From a virus, in IMG/VR virus record IMGVR_UViG_3300034071_000583, positions 1-32,787 of that record: a DNA stretch of 32,787 nucleotides; one strand, written 5' to 3'. The notes under the pieces were generated by a model. That model was given only the letters and a program-made list of their open reading frames with translations, had not been told where the DNA came from and did no database searches. Within the stretch, counting starts at the first letter, position 1, and each line of letters starts with the position of its first letter. This document shows, one piece after another, positions 8,499 to 14,543 of the stretch. The position numbers and the translations under genes were made by a program.

Positions 8499-8810
8499 CT
8501 ACTGCGTGGCCTTGCGATTGCGGCAGGCCTCACGCATCGCTGGGGTGAAGTCTGGATGAAACGATGCCAGGCTGCAGTCGATCACCCGTCTTTCAGGTGC
8601 GACCATTGCAGATGCTGCGATCAGCACGATCCACATGCAGGTCACCAGTATCACGGCCAGCACCACGAGCATGGCACTGGCCATCCTTTTCAGGTATCCA
8701 GCCACAGGGCTGGCAGGCAGTGGTTCAGCGGCCAGCATGACTGGCCTGCACTTGGCCACACGGGCAGGGCACTCGCGGCCCTGCACGCAGTCGTAATCAC
8801 AGCAGTTCAT
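8499..8810 (-). CDS. Small Cys-rich membrane protein
   Basis: 103 residues. The ATG at 8810 was chosen because it overlaps the upstream stop as ATGA; an in-frame start eight codons earlier is less likely. Residues 1-20 hold a Cys cluster (MNCCDYDCVQGRECPARV), and a transmembrane segment lies at about 43-68. The final third is soluble with two further cysteines. I associate the N-terminal Cys block with small phage proteins from Comamonadaceae-type hosts, but I know of no assigned function. It is the last gene of a three-gene leftward string and converges with the endolysin. Confidence 0.72.
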   Translation of the reverse strand: MNCCDYDCVQGRECPARVAKCRPVMLAAEPLPASPVAGYLKRMASAMLVVLAVILVTCMWIVLIAASAMVAPERRVIDCSLASFHPDFTPAMREACRNRKATQ

Positions 8811-8962
8811 TTGTCCAAGCCCAAGAACAGACAAGCGTGCTTATGGCTCACGCCTTTGGAGTCGATGTAGGTCTCTCCGCAGCCGACTATCCACTCCATG
8901 AGCAGTATTGCCATTGCCACACCGATTGCAGTGGCCAGCGCCAGGTTGAGCAGATTTTTCAT
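8807..8962 (-). CDS. 51-residue single-TM protein
   Basis: A short gene with a strong GGAGG ribosome site. It encodes a hydrophobic helix (about 5-26) followed by GCGETYIDSKG and a His/Cys-containing tail. Both ends overlap neighbours by four bases (ATGA at the start with the 50-residue gene, ATGA at the end with the 103-residue gene), which supports it as a coding unit. The membrane helix followed directly by Cys-Gly recalls a small envelope protein. A true lipobox is not clear. Confidence 0.7.
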   Translation of the reverse strand: MKNLLNLALATAIGVAMAILLMEWIVGCGETYIDSKGVSHKHACLFLGLDK

Positions 8963-9111
8963 TTCTTGGCCTCCGAAGGTGGCACCCAGCCCATTGCGCG
9001 AAAGCGATCCATGATGTTGGTGGACGCTGCTGGCACATAGCGCCAGTTTGGATTGAGCAGGCTGGGCCTGATGGCCAGCCAAGAGGGTTGCTGTGGTTGT
9101 GTGGCTTGCAT
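8959..9111 (-). CDS. 50-residue hypothetical protein
   Basis: The start at 9111 is preceded by a near-consensus AAGGAG with good spacing. The product begins with a Gln/Pro stretch, then has a conserved-looking middle (NWRYVPAASTNIMDRF) and ends RAMGWVPPSEAKK. No membrane segment or known motif is seen. The stop overlaps the next start as ATGA. It heads the three-gene leftward string. Confidence 0.7.
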   Translation of the reverse strand: MQATQPQQPSWLAIRPSLLNPNWRYVPAASTNIMDRFRAMGWVPPSEAKK

Positions 9112-9128
9112 GGTGATCTCCTTGAAGA

Positions 9129-9144
9129 AGGGGCCGAAGCCCCT
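9129..9144 (-). terminator. Stem-loop with cUUCGg tetraloop (attenuator candidate)
   Basis: Read leftward, the sequence AGGGGC-TTCG-GCCCCT forms a perfect 6-bp stem closed by the very stable C(UUCG)G tetraloop, followed by TTCTTC. It sits between two leftward genes (9153-9533 and 8959-9111), eight bases before the ribosome site of the second. The following U-tract is poor, so partial termination or mRNA protection is more likely than full termination. Confidence 0.5.
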
Positions 9145-9152
9145 GGTTGTGA

Positions 9153-9533
9153 TTAAGCGGCTTGTTTCTCTGCAAAAAGACGCTGGGCCTCTATATCTTG
9201 ATCCACATACTCATCAGAACCGTAAGCAGGATCAACTTCGTACCAGCAGGCTGAATCCAAAGCCACACCAGCCTTCAGAGCAGCGTTAACACGCTGTGCC
9301 AGACGCTCTGCCTTTGCCGATGCTTCTTTGCGAAGATCAGGGAAGCAAGGATCACCAGTCTCCTCGCAAACCAATTTTTGAGTGCCGTTAAAAATGGCTT
9401 GATGGCGAAAGCGACGACCTGCTTCGTTTTCAACCAAGACATAAAAGCACTCGGCAATGAAGGGATGACCATCGCAGGCATAACCTGCGTTGTACAGATC
9501 AGATGCGGCATATGCGGTGTAGGTTGTGTTCAC
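9153..9533 (-). CDS. Hypothetical protein, GTG start
   Basis: 126 residues from GTG at 9533, preceded by AAGGAG with good spacing. An in-frame ATG at 9590 is unlikely because a strong -10 element (9571-9576) lies between it and the GTG. The product is acidic, with aromatic-rich N-terminal residues (TYTAYAASDLYNAGY), a middle segment with CEETGDPCFPD, and a helical C-terminus. No domain recognised. It has its own promoter and a stem-loop downstream, so it may be expressed separately from the early block. It may be a small early regulatory or host-takeover protein, but that is a guess. Confidence 0.7.
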   Translation of the reverse strand: MNTTYTAYAASDLYNAGYACDGHPFIAECFYVLVENEAGRRFRHQAIFNGTQKLVCEETGDPCFPDLRKEASAKAERLAQRVNAALKAGVALDSACWYEVDPAYGSDEYVDQDIEAQRLFAEKQAA

Positions 9534-9570
9534 GTTCAGCTCCTTGCTGGTTGTGGGTTGGTAGGCCTCC

Positions 9571-9599
9571 AGTATACCACGATTCCCCACAATCTAATC
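9571..9599 (-). promoter_or_regulatory. Leftward extended -10 promoter
   Basis: On the minus strand TGGTATACT gives an extended -10 element (TG-N-TATACT, -10 at 9571-9576). No good -35 hexamer at 17 bases is visible; the best TTGATT is 19 bases upstream. Extended -10 promoters tolerate this. The predicted start near 9564 lies about 30 bases before the GTG at 9533. A perfect inverted repeat at 9601-9619 lies just upstream and could be an operator. Confidence 0.55.
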
Positions 9600-9600
9600 A

Positions 9601-9619
9601 ACTAGGGACAAACCCTAGT
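9601..9619. repeat. Perfect 7-bp inverted repeat (operator or terminator)
   Basis: ACTAGGG-ACAAA-CCCTAGT is a perfect palindrome with a 5-base loop. It overlaps the stop codon of the leftward Zn-ribbon gene (TAG at 9615-9617) and lies just upstream of the extended -10 promoter. In rightward orientation it is followed within a few bases by a run of six T (GGATTTTTT), so it could terminate rightward read-through. In leftward orientation it has no T-run and could be an operator. Confidence 0.5.
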
Positions 9620-9773
9620 CTTTAGGATTTTTTGCAGCAATCACCTTGCCAACCTTCTCAAGCGTTGTGAAGCGGTGCATGTTGGCGCATTCGTAGCGAC
9701 GGTACTTTGTATTCTCTGCCCGCTGGCGAGTTTCCTGCACCAGCGTCCAGGTGCCACACACTGGGCACTTCAT
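9615..9773 (-). CDS. NrdR-like zinc-ribbon microprotein
   Basis: 52 residues. The pattern CPVCG (C3, C6), a basic NTKYRRYEC segment (C29), then HRFTTLE resembles the N-terminal zinc ribbon of the repressor NrdR (CPxCG...RRRREC..C..RFTTFE). It lacks the ATP-cone domain that follows in NrdR. The fourth ligand appears to be H33 rather than Cys. A nucleic-acid-binding regulator is likely by family; the target is unknown. The start at 9773 overlaps the upstream stop as ATGA, and the stop lies inside a perfect hairpin. Confidence 0.72.
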   Translation of the reverse strand: MKCPVCGTWTLVQETRQRAENTKYRRYECANMHRFTTLEKVGKVIAAKNPKD

Positions 9774-9943
9774 GAGGCCACCTTCTTGCCCTCATCTGCC
9801 AGCCCCTGCTTGATGTAGTGCAGCACCTGGGCGGCCAGTGTCCTAGTGTCGTTTTCGGCCTGGCGGCGCAGCGCCAGCTCGATATCTGCTGGGATGCGGA
9901 TCGTCATGTAGCGATCCTTGGTCTTGGCGTCTGCGGCGGCCAT
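9770..9943 (-). CDS. Ribbon-helix-helix (Arc/CopG-like) regulator
   Basis: 57 residues. A basic N-terminus leads into the strand RYMTIRIPAD (11-20), followed by helix A (IELALRRQAEND, 21-32) and helix B (TRTLAAQVLHYIKQGL, 33-48). This is the compact Arc/MetJ/CopG fold, in which the strand contacts the DNA major groove in a dimer. Both ends overlap neighbours (TGATG and ATGA). It probably represses an early or middle promoter; the inverted repeat at 9601-9619 is one nearby candidate site. No toxin partner is evident next to it. Confidence 0.78.
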   Translation of the reverse strand: MAAADAKTKDRYMTIRIPADIELALRRQAENDTRTLAAQVLHYIKQGLADEGKKVAS

Positions 9944-10182
9944 CAGTCAGTGCCCCCAGCATTGATGACCACATCCTCAAAGATGTCTGCCATCGCCTGG
10001 CCGGTGGCCAGCTCGACAGGCACGCCGTGCGTGAGCAGGCTCACCAGATCATCCTGGCCAGCCACCTCAATGTCGAATCGGGTCTGGGCTGCGTATTTGA
10101 TGGCCTGGGCCTGATTGGCTGCACGAATCAGGCGGTGCTTGTTGGTCTCGGTGTCGGTGACGACATAAATGCGCGTGGTCAT
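9943..10182 (-). CDS. Hypothetical small early protein
   Basis: 79 residues from the ATG at 10182, chosen because it overlaps the upstream stop as ATGA. A longer in-frame form would run back into the nuclease gene. The N-terminus MTTRIYVVTDTETNKHRLIRA is a beta hairpin followed by an Ala/Gln helix. The rest is acidic and ends in NAGGTD. I recognise this as a common type of short early protein in phages (strand-turn-strand-helix) but cannot assign a function. Confidence 0.72.
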   Translation of the reverse strand: MTTRIYVVTDTETNKHRLIRAANQAQAIKYAAQTRFDIEVAGQDDLVSLLTHGVPVELATGQAMADIFEDVVINAGGTD

Positions 10183-10535
10183 GTATTTCCTATGTGGTTG
10201 GTGAAAAAAGTGCTGATCTGCTCTTTTGCATGACCAGCACCTTTCCCCACTATACAACAGAATCCCACACTTTCGAGATATGCGATCCAGTCTTTTTGCT
10301 CGGCGCTGAGGCTGCCGCCTTTGCTACGTTTCATCTCGACCCACAGGCTCCAGGCAGGCACGAACAGGTCGGGCACGCCAGAGGCCACGCCTTCTGCCTT
10401 CAGGCGGCCAGCGGTGGCTTTGCTCCTGGCCCCGCCATTTGGAATGGCAAAGATACGCACGTCTGGCCAGGTCTGCCGAAACCAGCGCACCAGCTCGCGC
10501 TGCTCCTCGTGTTCGGTGGGGATTAAAACGGACAT
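10179..10535 (-). CDS. VRR-NUC domain nuclease
   Basis: 118 residues from the ATG at 10535. It carries the VRR-NUC signature: IPNGGARSKATAGRLKAEG at 31-49, GVPDLFVP at 53-60 with the metal-binding Asp (D56), WVEMKR at 65-70 with E67 and K69, and LSAEQKDW at 77-83. This is a PD-(D/E)XK fold; stand-alone phage members are proposed Holliday-junction or flap nucleases. It lies downstream of a RadD-like helicase and a RecB/Cas4-like nuclease, which suits a recombination or branch-resolution role. The upstream overlap with the Cys-rich gene is 13 bases. Confidence 0.9.
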   Translation of the reverse strand: MSVLIPTEHEEQRELVRWFRQTWPDVRIFAIPNGGARSKATAGRLKAEGVASGVPDLFVPAWSLWVEMKRSKGGSLSAEQKDWIAYLESVGFCCIVGKGAGHAKEQISTFFTNHIGNT

Positions 10536-10720
10536 GCAAACTCCCATTTGTCGCAAGCATTCACCTCGTCAGCAAACTCGCCTGGCGGCCTCATGTCAAA
10601 GACCGAGCAGTGGCCTTCCTGGCTGAAATGCTCGCAGGTGTGGCAGCACTTCGGCGGCCCAGATTGCAACCACTGGCGATAGTCAAGCAGGAATTGTGGT
10701 TCTGGTGGTCTGGTAGTCAT
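10523..10720 (-). CDS. Small Cys-rich, probably zinc-binding protein
   Basis: 65 residues from the ATG at 10720 (AAGGAG upstream, ATGA overlap with the helicase stop). Cysteines at 25, 26, 29, 38 and 56 are arranged as CCHTCEHF...GHC...C.KWE, suggesting one bound zinc. A Pro-rich N-terminus precedes them. A similar C-x2-C-[HY]...HC...C pattern occurs in two other proteins of this window, the tail end of the Fe-S nuclease and the 133-residue protein at 31178. Function unknown; a binding adaptor is plausible. Confidence 0.75.
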   Translation of the reverse strand: MTTRPPEPQFLLDYRQWLQSGPPKCCHTCEHFSQEGHCSVFDMRPPGEFADEVNACDKWEFACPF

Positions 10721-12318
10721 GTCCAACTCCTTTTCAAAACACGGTGAAACTTCCCGTCCATTTTGTACTCGATGGCCTTGGGCGGCTGGCTGTTGCTCAT
10801 CTGCACGGCCAGGTATTCCAGCCCTTCGCTATCGCCCATGCGCTCGGCCTCGGCCAGATGCGCACCTGACGAGTTGGCCATCTTGAAGAGCTGCTGCATC
10901 GCACGCTCTCCAGCATAGCCATCATGCAGCACCGGCAGGTATTCGGTGATGGGTTTGTCGGACAGGCTGCCGTAGTAGGTGCAGGACAGCATCTCTTTGC
11001 CGCTGGCCTTGCTGATGTGCCTGCGCCAGTTCCAGCTCGTCACCTCAAGGTCTTTGCCTTCCAGGCCCATGATGTCGTCGTTGCGCAGCTCCAGCTTCTT
11101 GCGCTCAGGCTCAGGAAATGGATGCAAGCAGGCAGGGCAAATGGCCACCGAGATGGCACACAGCTCACCGCAGTTGTCGCAGACCTTGACCGGCGCTTCT
11201 CCGTTGCCATCGCCTGCCTTCTTTGGCGGCTGCACTGCGGTGATCGGCCCGTGCGTGGCCACCACCCCAGCAAAGTCCAGCACCAGGCAATGATCGGTGT
11301 GGCTCTTGACCCTCATGCCTCGGCCTGCCATCTGGACGTACAGGCTGGCGCTCATGGTCGGGCGCAGCATGGCAATCAGGTCGATGTCAGGGTAGTCAAA
11401 CCCAGTAGTCAGTACGTTGGCATTGGTCAAGGCTCGTAGGCGGCCAGCCTTGAACTTTGTCAGCATTCGCTCGCGTTCCTTCTTCGGAGTTTCACCCGTC
11501 ACGCACTCAGCGGTCACGCCTTGCTGACGTAGGACTTCGGCTACATGCTGTGCGTGCTTGACGCCTGTACAAAACACCAGCCAGGCCTTGCGATCTCCTG
11601 CCAGCTCAATGACCTCGCGCACTACCCGCTGATTGTTGTCGTCAGTGTCAACGGCTGCCTGCAGCTCGGCCTCGATGAACTCGCCCCCTCGCTTGTGGAC
11701 GCCAGAGGTGTCCAGCTTGGCCTTTGTGACCTTGCTGCGCAGCGTGGCCAGATAACCCTTGAACACCAGCTCCTCAATGCTGGTTGGTTCAATCAACGCA
11801 TCAAATAGCGCAGGTTTGTCGGTGATGAGGCCATGACCTAGCCTGTAAGGGCTAGCTGTAAGCCCCACCACCCGCAGCGCAGGGTTGATTGCCTTCAACT
11901 CGGCCAGCAGCTTGCGGTATCCACCCTCGTCCTTGTGGTTGACCAGGTGGCACTCGTCAATGATGACTAGATCGATATGGCCCAGCTCCTTGGCCTTGCT
12001 GCGCACCGACTGGATGCCAGCAAAGGTGATCGGCTCGCCGAGCTGCTTCTTGCCGATGCTTGCACTGTAGATGCCCATCGGCGCACCTGGCCAATGCTGG
12101 CGCATCTTCTCGGCATTCTGCTCGATCAGCTCCTTGACATGCGTCAGCATCAGCACCACGGTCTCTGGCCAGTTCTGCAGCGCATCCTTGCATAGCGCGG
12201 CCACGATGTGGCTCTTTCCTGATCCTGTGGGCAGCACCAGACAGGGATTGCCTGCATGGCCTGCCTCGAACCAACCATAAAGCTGGTCGATGGTTCGCTG
12301 TTGATAGTCACGCAGCAT
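10717..12318 (-). CDS. SF2 helicase, RadD-like, with zinc finger
   Basis: 533 residues from the ATG at 12318, which overlaps the upstream stop (TGATG). Superfamily 2 motifs are clear: Walker A PTGSGKS at 30-36, DECH at 121-124, TAS at 154-156 and motif VI QMAGRGMR at 329-336. A zinc-ribbon-like cluster (C380, C383, C387, C394, C397) follows, as in the bacterial helicase RadD, where a C-terminal zinc finger aids DNA repair after replication stalling. The last 120 residues have no recognised domain. Its neighbours are a Cas4-like nuclease and a VRR-NUC nuclease, so fork repair or recombination of phage DNA is the likely task. Confidence 0.9.
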   Translation of the reverse strand: MLRDYQQRTIDQLYGWFEAGHAGNPCLVLPTGSGKSHIVAALCKDALQNWPETVVLMLTHVKELIEQNAEKMRQHWPGAPMGIYSASIGKKQLGEPITFAGIQSVRSKAKELGHIDLVIIDECHLVNHKDEGGYRKLLAELKAINPALRVVGLTASPYRLGHGLITDKPALFDALIEPTSIEELVFKGYLATLRSKVTKAKLDTSGVHKRGGEFIEAELQAAVDTDDNNQRVVREVIELAGDRKAWLVFCTGVKHAQHVAEVLRQQGVTAECVTGETPKKERERMLTKFKAGRLRALTNANVLTTGFDYPDIDLIAMLRPTMSASLYVQMAGRGMRVKSHTDHCLVLDFAGVVATHGPITAVQPPKKAGDGNGEAPVKVCDNCGELCAISVAICPACLHPFPEPERKKLELRNDDIMGLEGKDLEVTSWNWRRHISKASGKEMLSCTYYGSLSDKPITEYLPVLHDGYAGERAMQQLFKMANSSGAHLAEAERMGDSEGLEYLAVQMSNSQPPKAIEYKMDGKFHRVLKRSWT

Positions 12319-13349
12319 CAACCCACCACCCTTCCACCAAACTGCTTGCGCAGGTCATGCAATTGCGTCCAGCCCTTATCCGCACAGGCAGCAGCATTGG
12401 CCAGCAGCTCCTTGGAGCTGAACACACCTTCTTGCTCAGGGTCTCCGTTGGCCACATTCGTGCCATTGATCTCATACACAGCCGTCCACTCGTCTGGCCC
12501 ATCCTTGCGCTGCCAGGCCACCAGATCAGGATGTAGGACATGGCCTTCACAGCCCGTGCGCTGGGCATCCACCGGGATCACAGCATCCCACTTGGCACAG
12601 TGCCACTCGCTGTCTTTGGTGGCCGTGCTATGCGCACAGGTGCGGCAGTTCACATGCTTGGTGGTCTTGGTGCTGTGACAGAACTCGTGCGCATCGCAGA
12701 ACTTGCACTGATACCAGCTCGGGTCTGTGCTGATGGGCGGCGGCATCCGATCATCTGTGGCCAGCCTATGGCCTCGCTGGATGTACTTCTCGGCCACCTC
12801 TTTGTCGTAACGCACACGCTCGGTGTGGATGCGGTCATCGTCCTTGCAGACAGCCAGATAAAAAGCACGGTCGATCTTGGTGCCGTGCATGTAGAGCTGC
12901 ATCTGGACAAAATGCTCAGGCTTGGACTTCTCCACGCCTTCTTTCACCAGGTCATCAAATGACTTCTTGCTGTGCGTCTTGAACTCGGCCACATGGCGCT
13001 TCTTGGGCGCTTCAGGCACTCCTGACTCGATGATGGCGTCCAGGCTGCCTGAGACATGGCATCCAAGGTCAACACGGCTTTGTGCGCTTCCTGTGCTGCG
13101 CACGTCCATGCCGATGGCTCGTAGGTCACTGACGATGGTTTCCTCTTCCATCTGGCCCCTGCGAAACAAACGCAAGACTCGGCCAGGAAACTTGGGCTGC
13201 ACAGCCCAGCGAAAGCTCAGCCACAGCCACCTATCACACACATGGCCGAGCTGGCTGCAGCCCATGTGCGGCCTGGGCACCTCGGCCTTGGCCTCATGTG
13301 CTTTGTCAATCAGCCCTTGGATGCTATGATTTGCTTCGGGTATCTTCAT
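12318..13349 (-). CDS. PD-(D/E)XK nuclease, Cas4/RecB-like with Fe-S cysteines
   Basis: 343 residues from the ATG at 13349 (AAGGAG upstream). The active site reads GSLDAIIE (D104), HVAEFKT (E122, K124) and QMQLYMHG (Q149, Q151), the RecB/Cas4 pattern. C215-x2-C218-x5-C224 plus an N-terminal Cys (C38 or C31) match the four-cysteine iron-sulfur layout of Cas4 and AddB. Unusually, a second Cys group follows (C235, C238, C251, C267) and then a further 75 residues. It is probably a 5'-to-3' exonuclease making single strands for the Sak4-like recombinase upstream. There is no CRISPR context, so cas4 is not used as a name. Confidence 0.88.
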   Translation of the reverse strand: MKIPEANHSIQGLIDKAHEAKAEVPRPHMGCSQLGHVCDRWLWLSFRWAVQPKFPGRVLRLFRRGQMEEETIVSDLRAIGMDVRSTGSAQSRVDLGCHVSGSLDAIIESGVPEAPKKRHVAEFKTHSKKSFDDLVKEGVEKSKPEHFVQMQLYMHGTKIDRAFYLAVCKDDDRIHTERVRYDKEVAEKYIQRGHRLATDDRMPPPISTDPSWYQCKFCDAHEFCHSTKTTKHVNCRTCAHSTATKDSEWHCAKWDAVIPVDAQRTGCEGHVLHPDLVAWQRKDGPDEWTAVYEINGTNVANGDPEQEGVFSSKELLANAAACADKGWTQLHDLRKQFGGRVVG

Positions 13350-13381
13350 GGTTCCCGTCTCCTTCCTGTAGTTGCCACATT

Positions 13382-13414
13382 GCCCCAGGTTCCTCACGGT
13401 TCCTGGGGCTTTTT
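13382..13414 (+). terminator. Rho-independent terminator for rightward transcription
   Basis: GCCCCAGG (13382-13389) and CCTGGGGC (13402-13409) form a perfect 8-bp stem around a 12-base loop, followed at once by TTTTTCTT. The U-tract lies on the plus strand, yet both flanking genes are read leftward. In the leftward direction the same hairpin lacks a U-tract. It would therefore stop antisense or read-through rightward transcripts. Confidence 0.75.
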
Positions 13415-13419
13415 CTTGC

Positions 13420-13938
13420 TTACTTCTTCAGCCAGGGCGGTGCTGCCTTTGCCGGTGCTGCTGGAGCAGGTGATGCTGCAGGCGCGGCTGGCTTAAACGC
13501 TGGGGCTGCTCCACCATTGATTGCGCGATAACCCTTGACATCGTTGCTGGCCTCGTAGGTCTTGCCGGTCTTCTCATCCGTGCGTGCGGCACGAATCGCC
13601 AGCTTGATGTTGACGCTGCTGCCGATCAACTGGTCGGTGTCAGTCACCTTCGACAAGCCAATCGCTCGCATGATGTCTCCCAGTTGCTGGCGACCAATTT
13701 CCTCGGCCTTGGCGTTGGCGTTCTTGATGTTCAAGTTCGAGAACACAACTCGGCCCTGGTGGCTTGGGCCTGTGATGTCTAGGCGAATCTTGATGTACTG
13801 GCCGGTGCCGTCGTTGGTGTCCTTCAGCTCGGCCTGCGTGATGTTGGCGTTGTAGTTGCCCTCTGGCAGCGGTGCATAGCTTCCGCCATTGCCTTGCGGC
13901 AGTTCGTTTGCGTCAAAAGTTTGTCCAAGAAAAGCCAT
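13420..13938 (-). CDS. DUF669 family protein, probable ssDNA-binding partner of recombinase
   Basis: 172 residues. The segment from YAPLPEGNYNANITQAELKDT through GTGQYIKIRLDI (about 20-53) and the following FSNLNIKNANAKAEEIGRQQL are typical of phage DUF669 proteins. These occur beside recombination and replication genes and are often treated as single-strand DNA-binding proteins. The last 35 residues are Pro/Ala-rich and end PWLKK, a flexible tail reminiscent of SSB proteins that recruit partners through a C-terminal tip. A GGAGT site precedes the start. It lies two small genes downstream of the Sak4-like ATPase, and Sak4 recombinases are known to work with an SSB. Confidence 0.82.
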   Translation of the reverse strand: MAFLGQTFDANELPQGNGGSYAPLPEGNYNANITQAELKDTNDGTGQYIKIRLDITGPSHQGRVVFSNLNIKNANAKAEEIGRQQLGDIMRAIGLSKVTDTDQLIGSSVNIKLAIRAARTDEKTGKTYEASNDVKGYRAINGGAAPAFKPAAPAASPAPAAPAKAAPPWLKK

Positions 13939-13941
13939 GAT

Positions 13942-14334
13942 TTACTCCTTGATGGTGATTTTGAAAGATGGGCGGCCAGCCTTGGCCGTGATTGCGTCTG
14001 CCAGTGGGCGCGTGATGGTCTCGTCTGCAGCCTTCCAGAGTGCCATGTTGATCTCTGGTGTCCAGCGGAACAGCCGTGCCAGATGCTCAGTCAGGCCATG
14101 CTCGGCGGCCAGCTCCTGCAGCTTGTCGCTATCGACCTTGCGGTCAATGCGGCCAGCGATCTTGACCACAAAGCCTTCTGGCTCCGCAGTCTCGGTGCCC
14201 TCGAAGTTCTCAGCCAAGGCCAGCAACTTGACGATCTTGTCCTCGATCTTGCGGCGCTCAGTCGTGGCATTGCCTTCTTCGGCCTTGTATCGCAACCAGT
14301 CTGCGCTGAGTGTTTTTAGGTCGGCGTGCATCAT
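13942..14334 (-). CDS. Hypothetical early protein
   Basis: 130 residues. Two ATGs stand in tandem (14334 and 14331). The first overlaps the upstream stop as ATGA and has GAGGAA five bases ahead, so either could be used. The N-terminal 50 residues form a charged helix with ADWLRYKAEEGNATTERRKIEDKIVKLL; the C-terminal half is mixed alpha/beta. Proteins of this shape are common in Sak4/DUF669 operons of phages, but I do not know a function. It ends three bases before the DUF669 gene. Confidence 0.75.
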   Translation of the reverse strand: MMHADLKTLSADWLRYKAEEGNATTERRKIEDKIVKLLALAENFEGTETAEPEGFVVKIAGRIDRKVDSDKLQELAAEHGLTEHLARLFRWTPEINMALWKAADETITRPLADAITAKAGRPSFKITIKE

Positions 14335-14543
14335 GATTTCCTCACTTCCAGCATGGCGTCAGCCAGTACATATGCTGCTTGCGCGTAGATTACGGGATTT
14401 GAAATTTGGTCACCGTCTGGATGACTCAGCAGTGCTTGCATGGCCTTTGCGGCAAAGTAGTCGCGCAGGGTCATGCCGTCATTTTGCAAATTGTGCGCTG
14501 GCGTTGGAAACGCTGGCCCACCTGTGTGAATGATCTTGGCCAT
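14331..14543 (-). CDS. Small conserved phage protein with GMTLRDYFAAKAM motif
   Basis: 70 residues from the ATG at 14543, overlapping the stop of the ATPase gene (TGATG). The motif GGPAFPTP...GMTLRDYFAAKAMQALL is widespread in short proteins of phages and prophages. I know of no established function. The C-terminal half is a single predicted helix (YAQAAYVLADAMLEVRK). Tight coupling to the recombinase suggests co-regulation. Confidence 0.8.
   Translation of the reverse strand: MAKIIHTGGPAFPTPAHNLQNDGMTLRDYFAAKAMQALLSHPDGDQISNPVIYAQAAYVLADAMLEVRKS

Noticed and set aside
10924-11439. Plus-strand open frame inside the helicase gene
   Set aside because: It is fully opposite a helicase with all SF2 motifs and shows no domain or ribosome site.
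12318-13349. CRISPR-associated Cas4
   Set aside because: There is no CRISPR array or other cas gene, and Cas4/RecB-like Fe-S nucleases are common in phage recombination operons.
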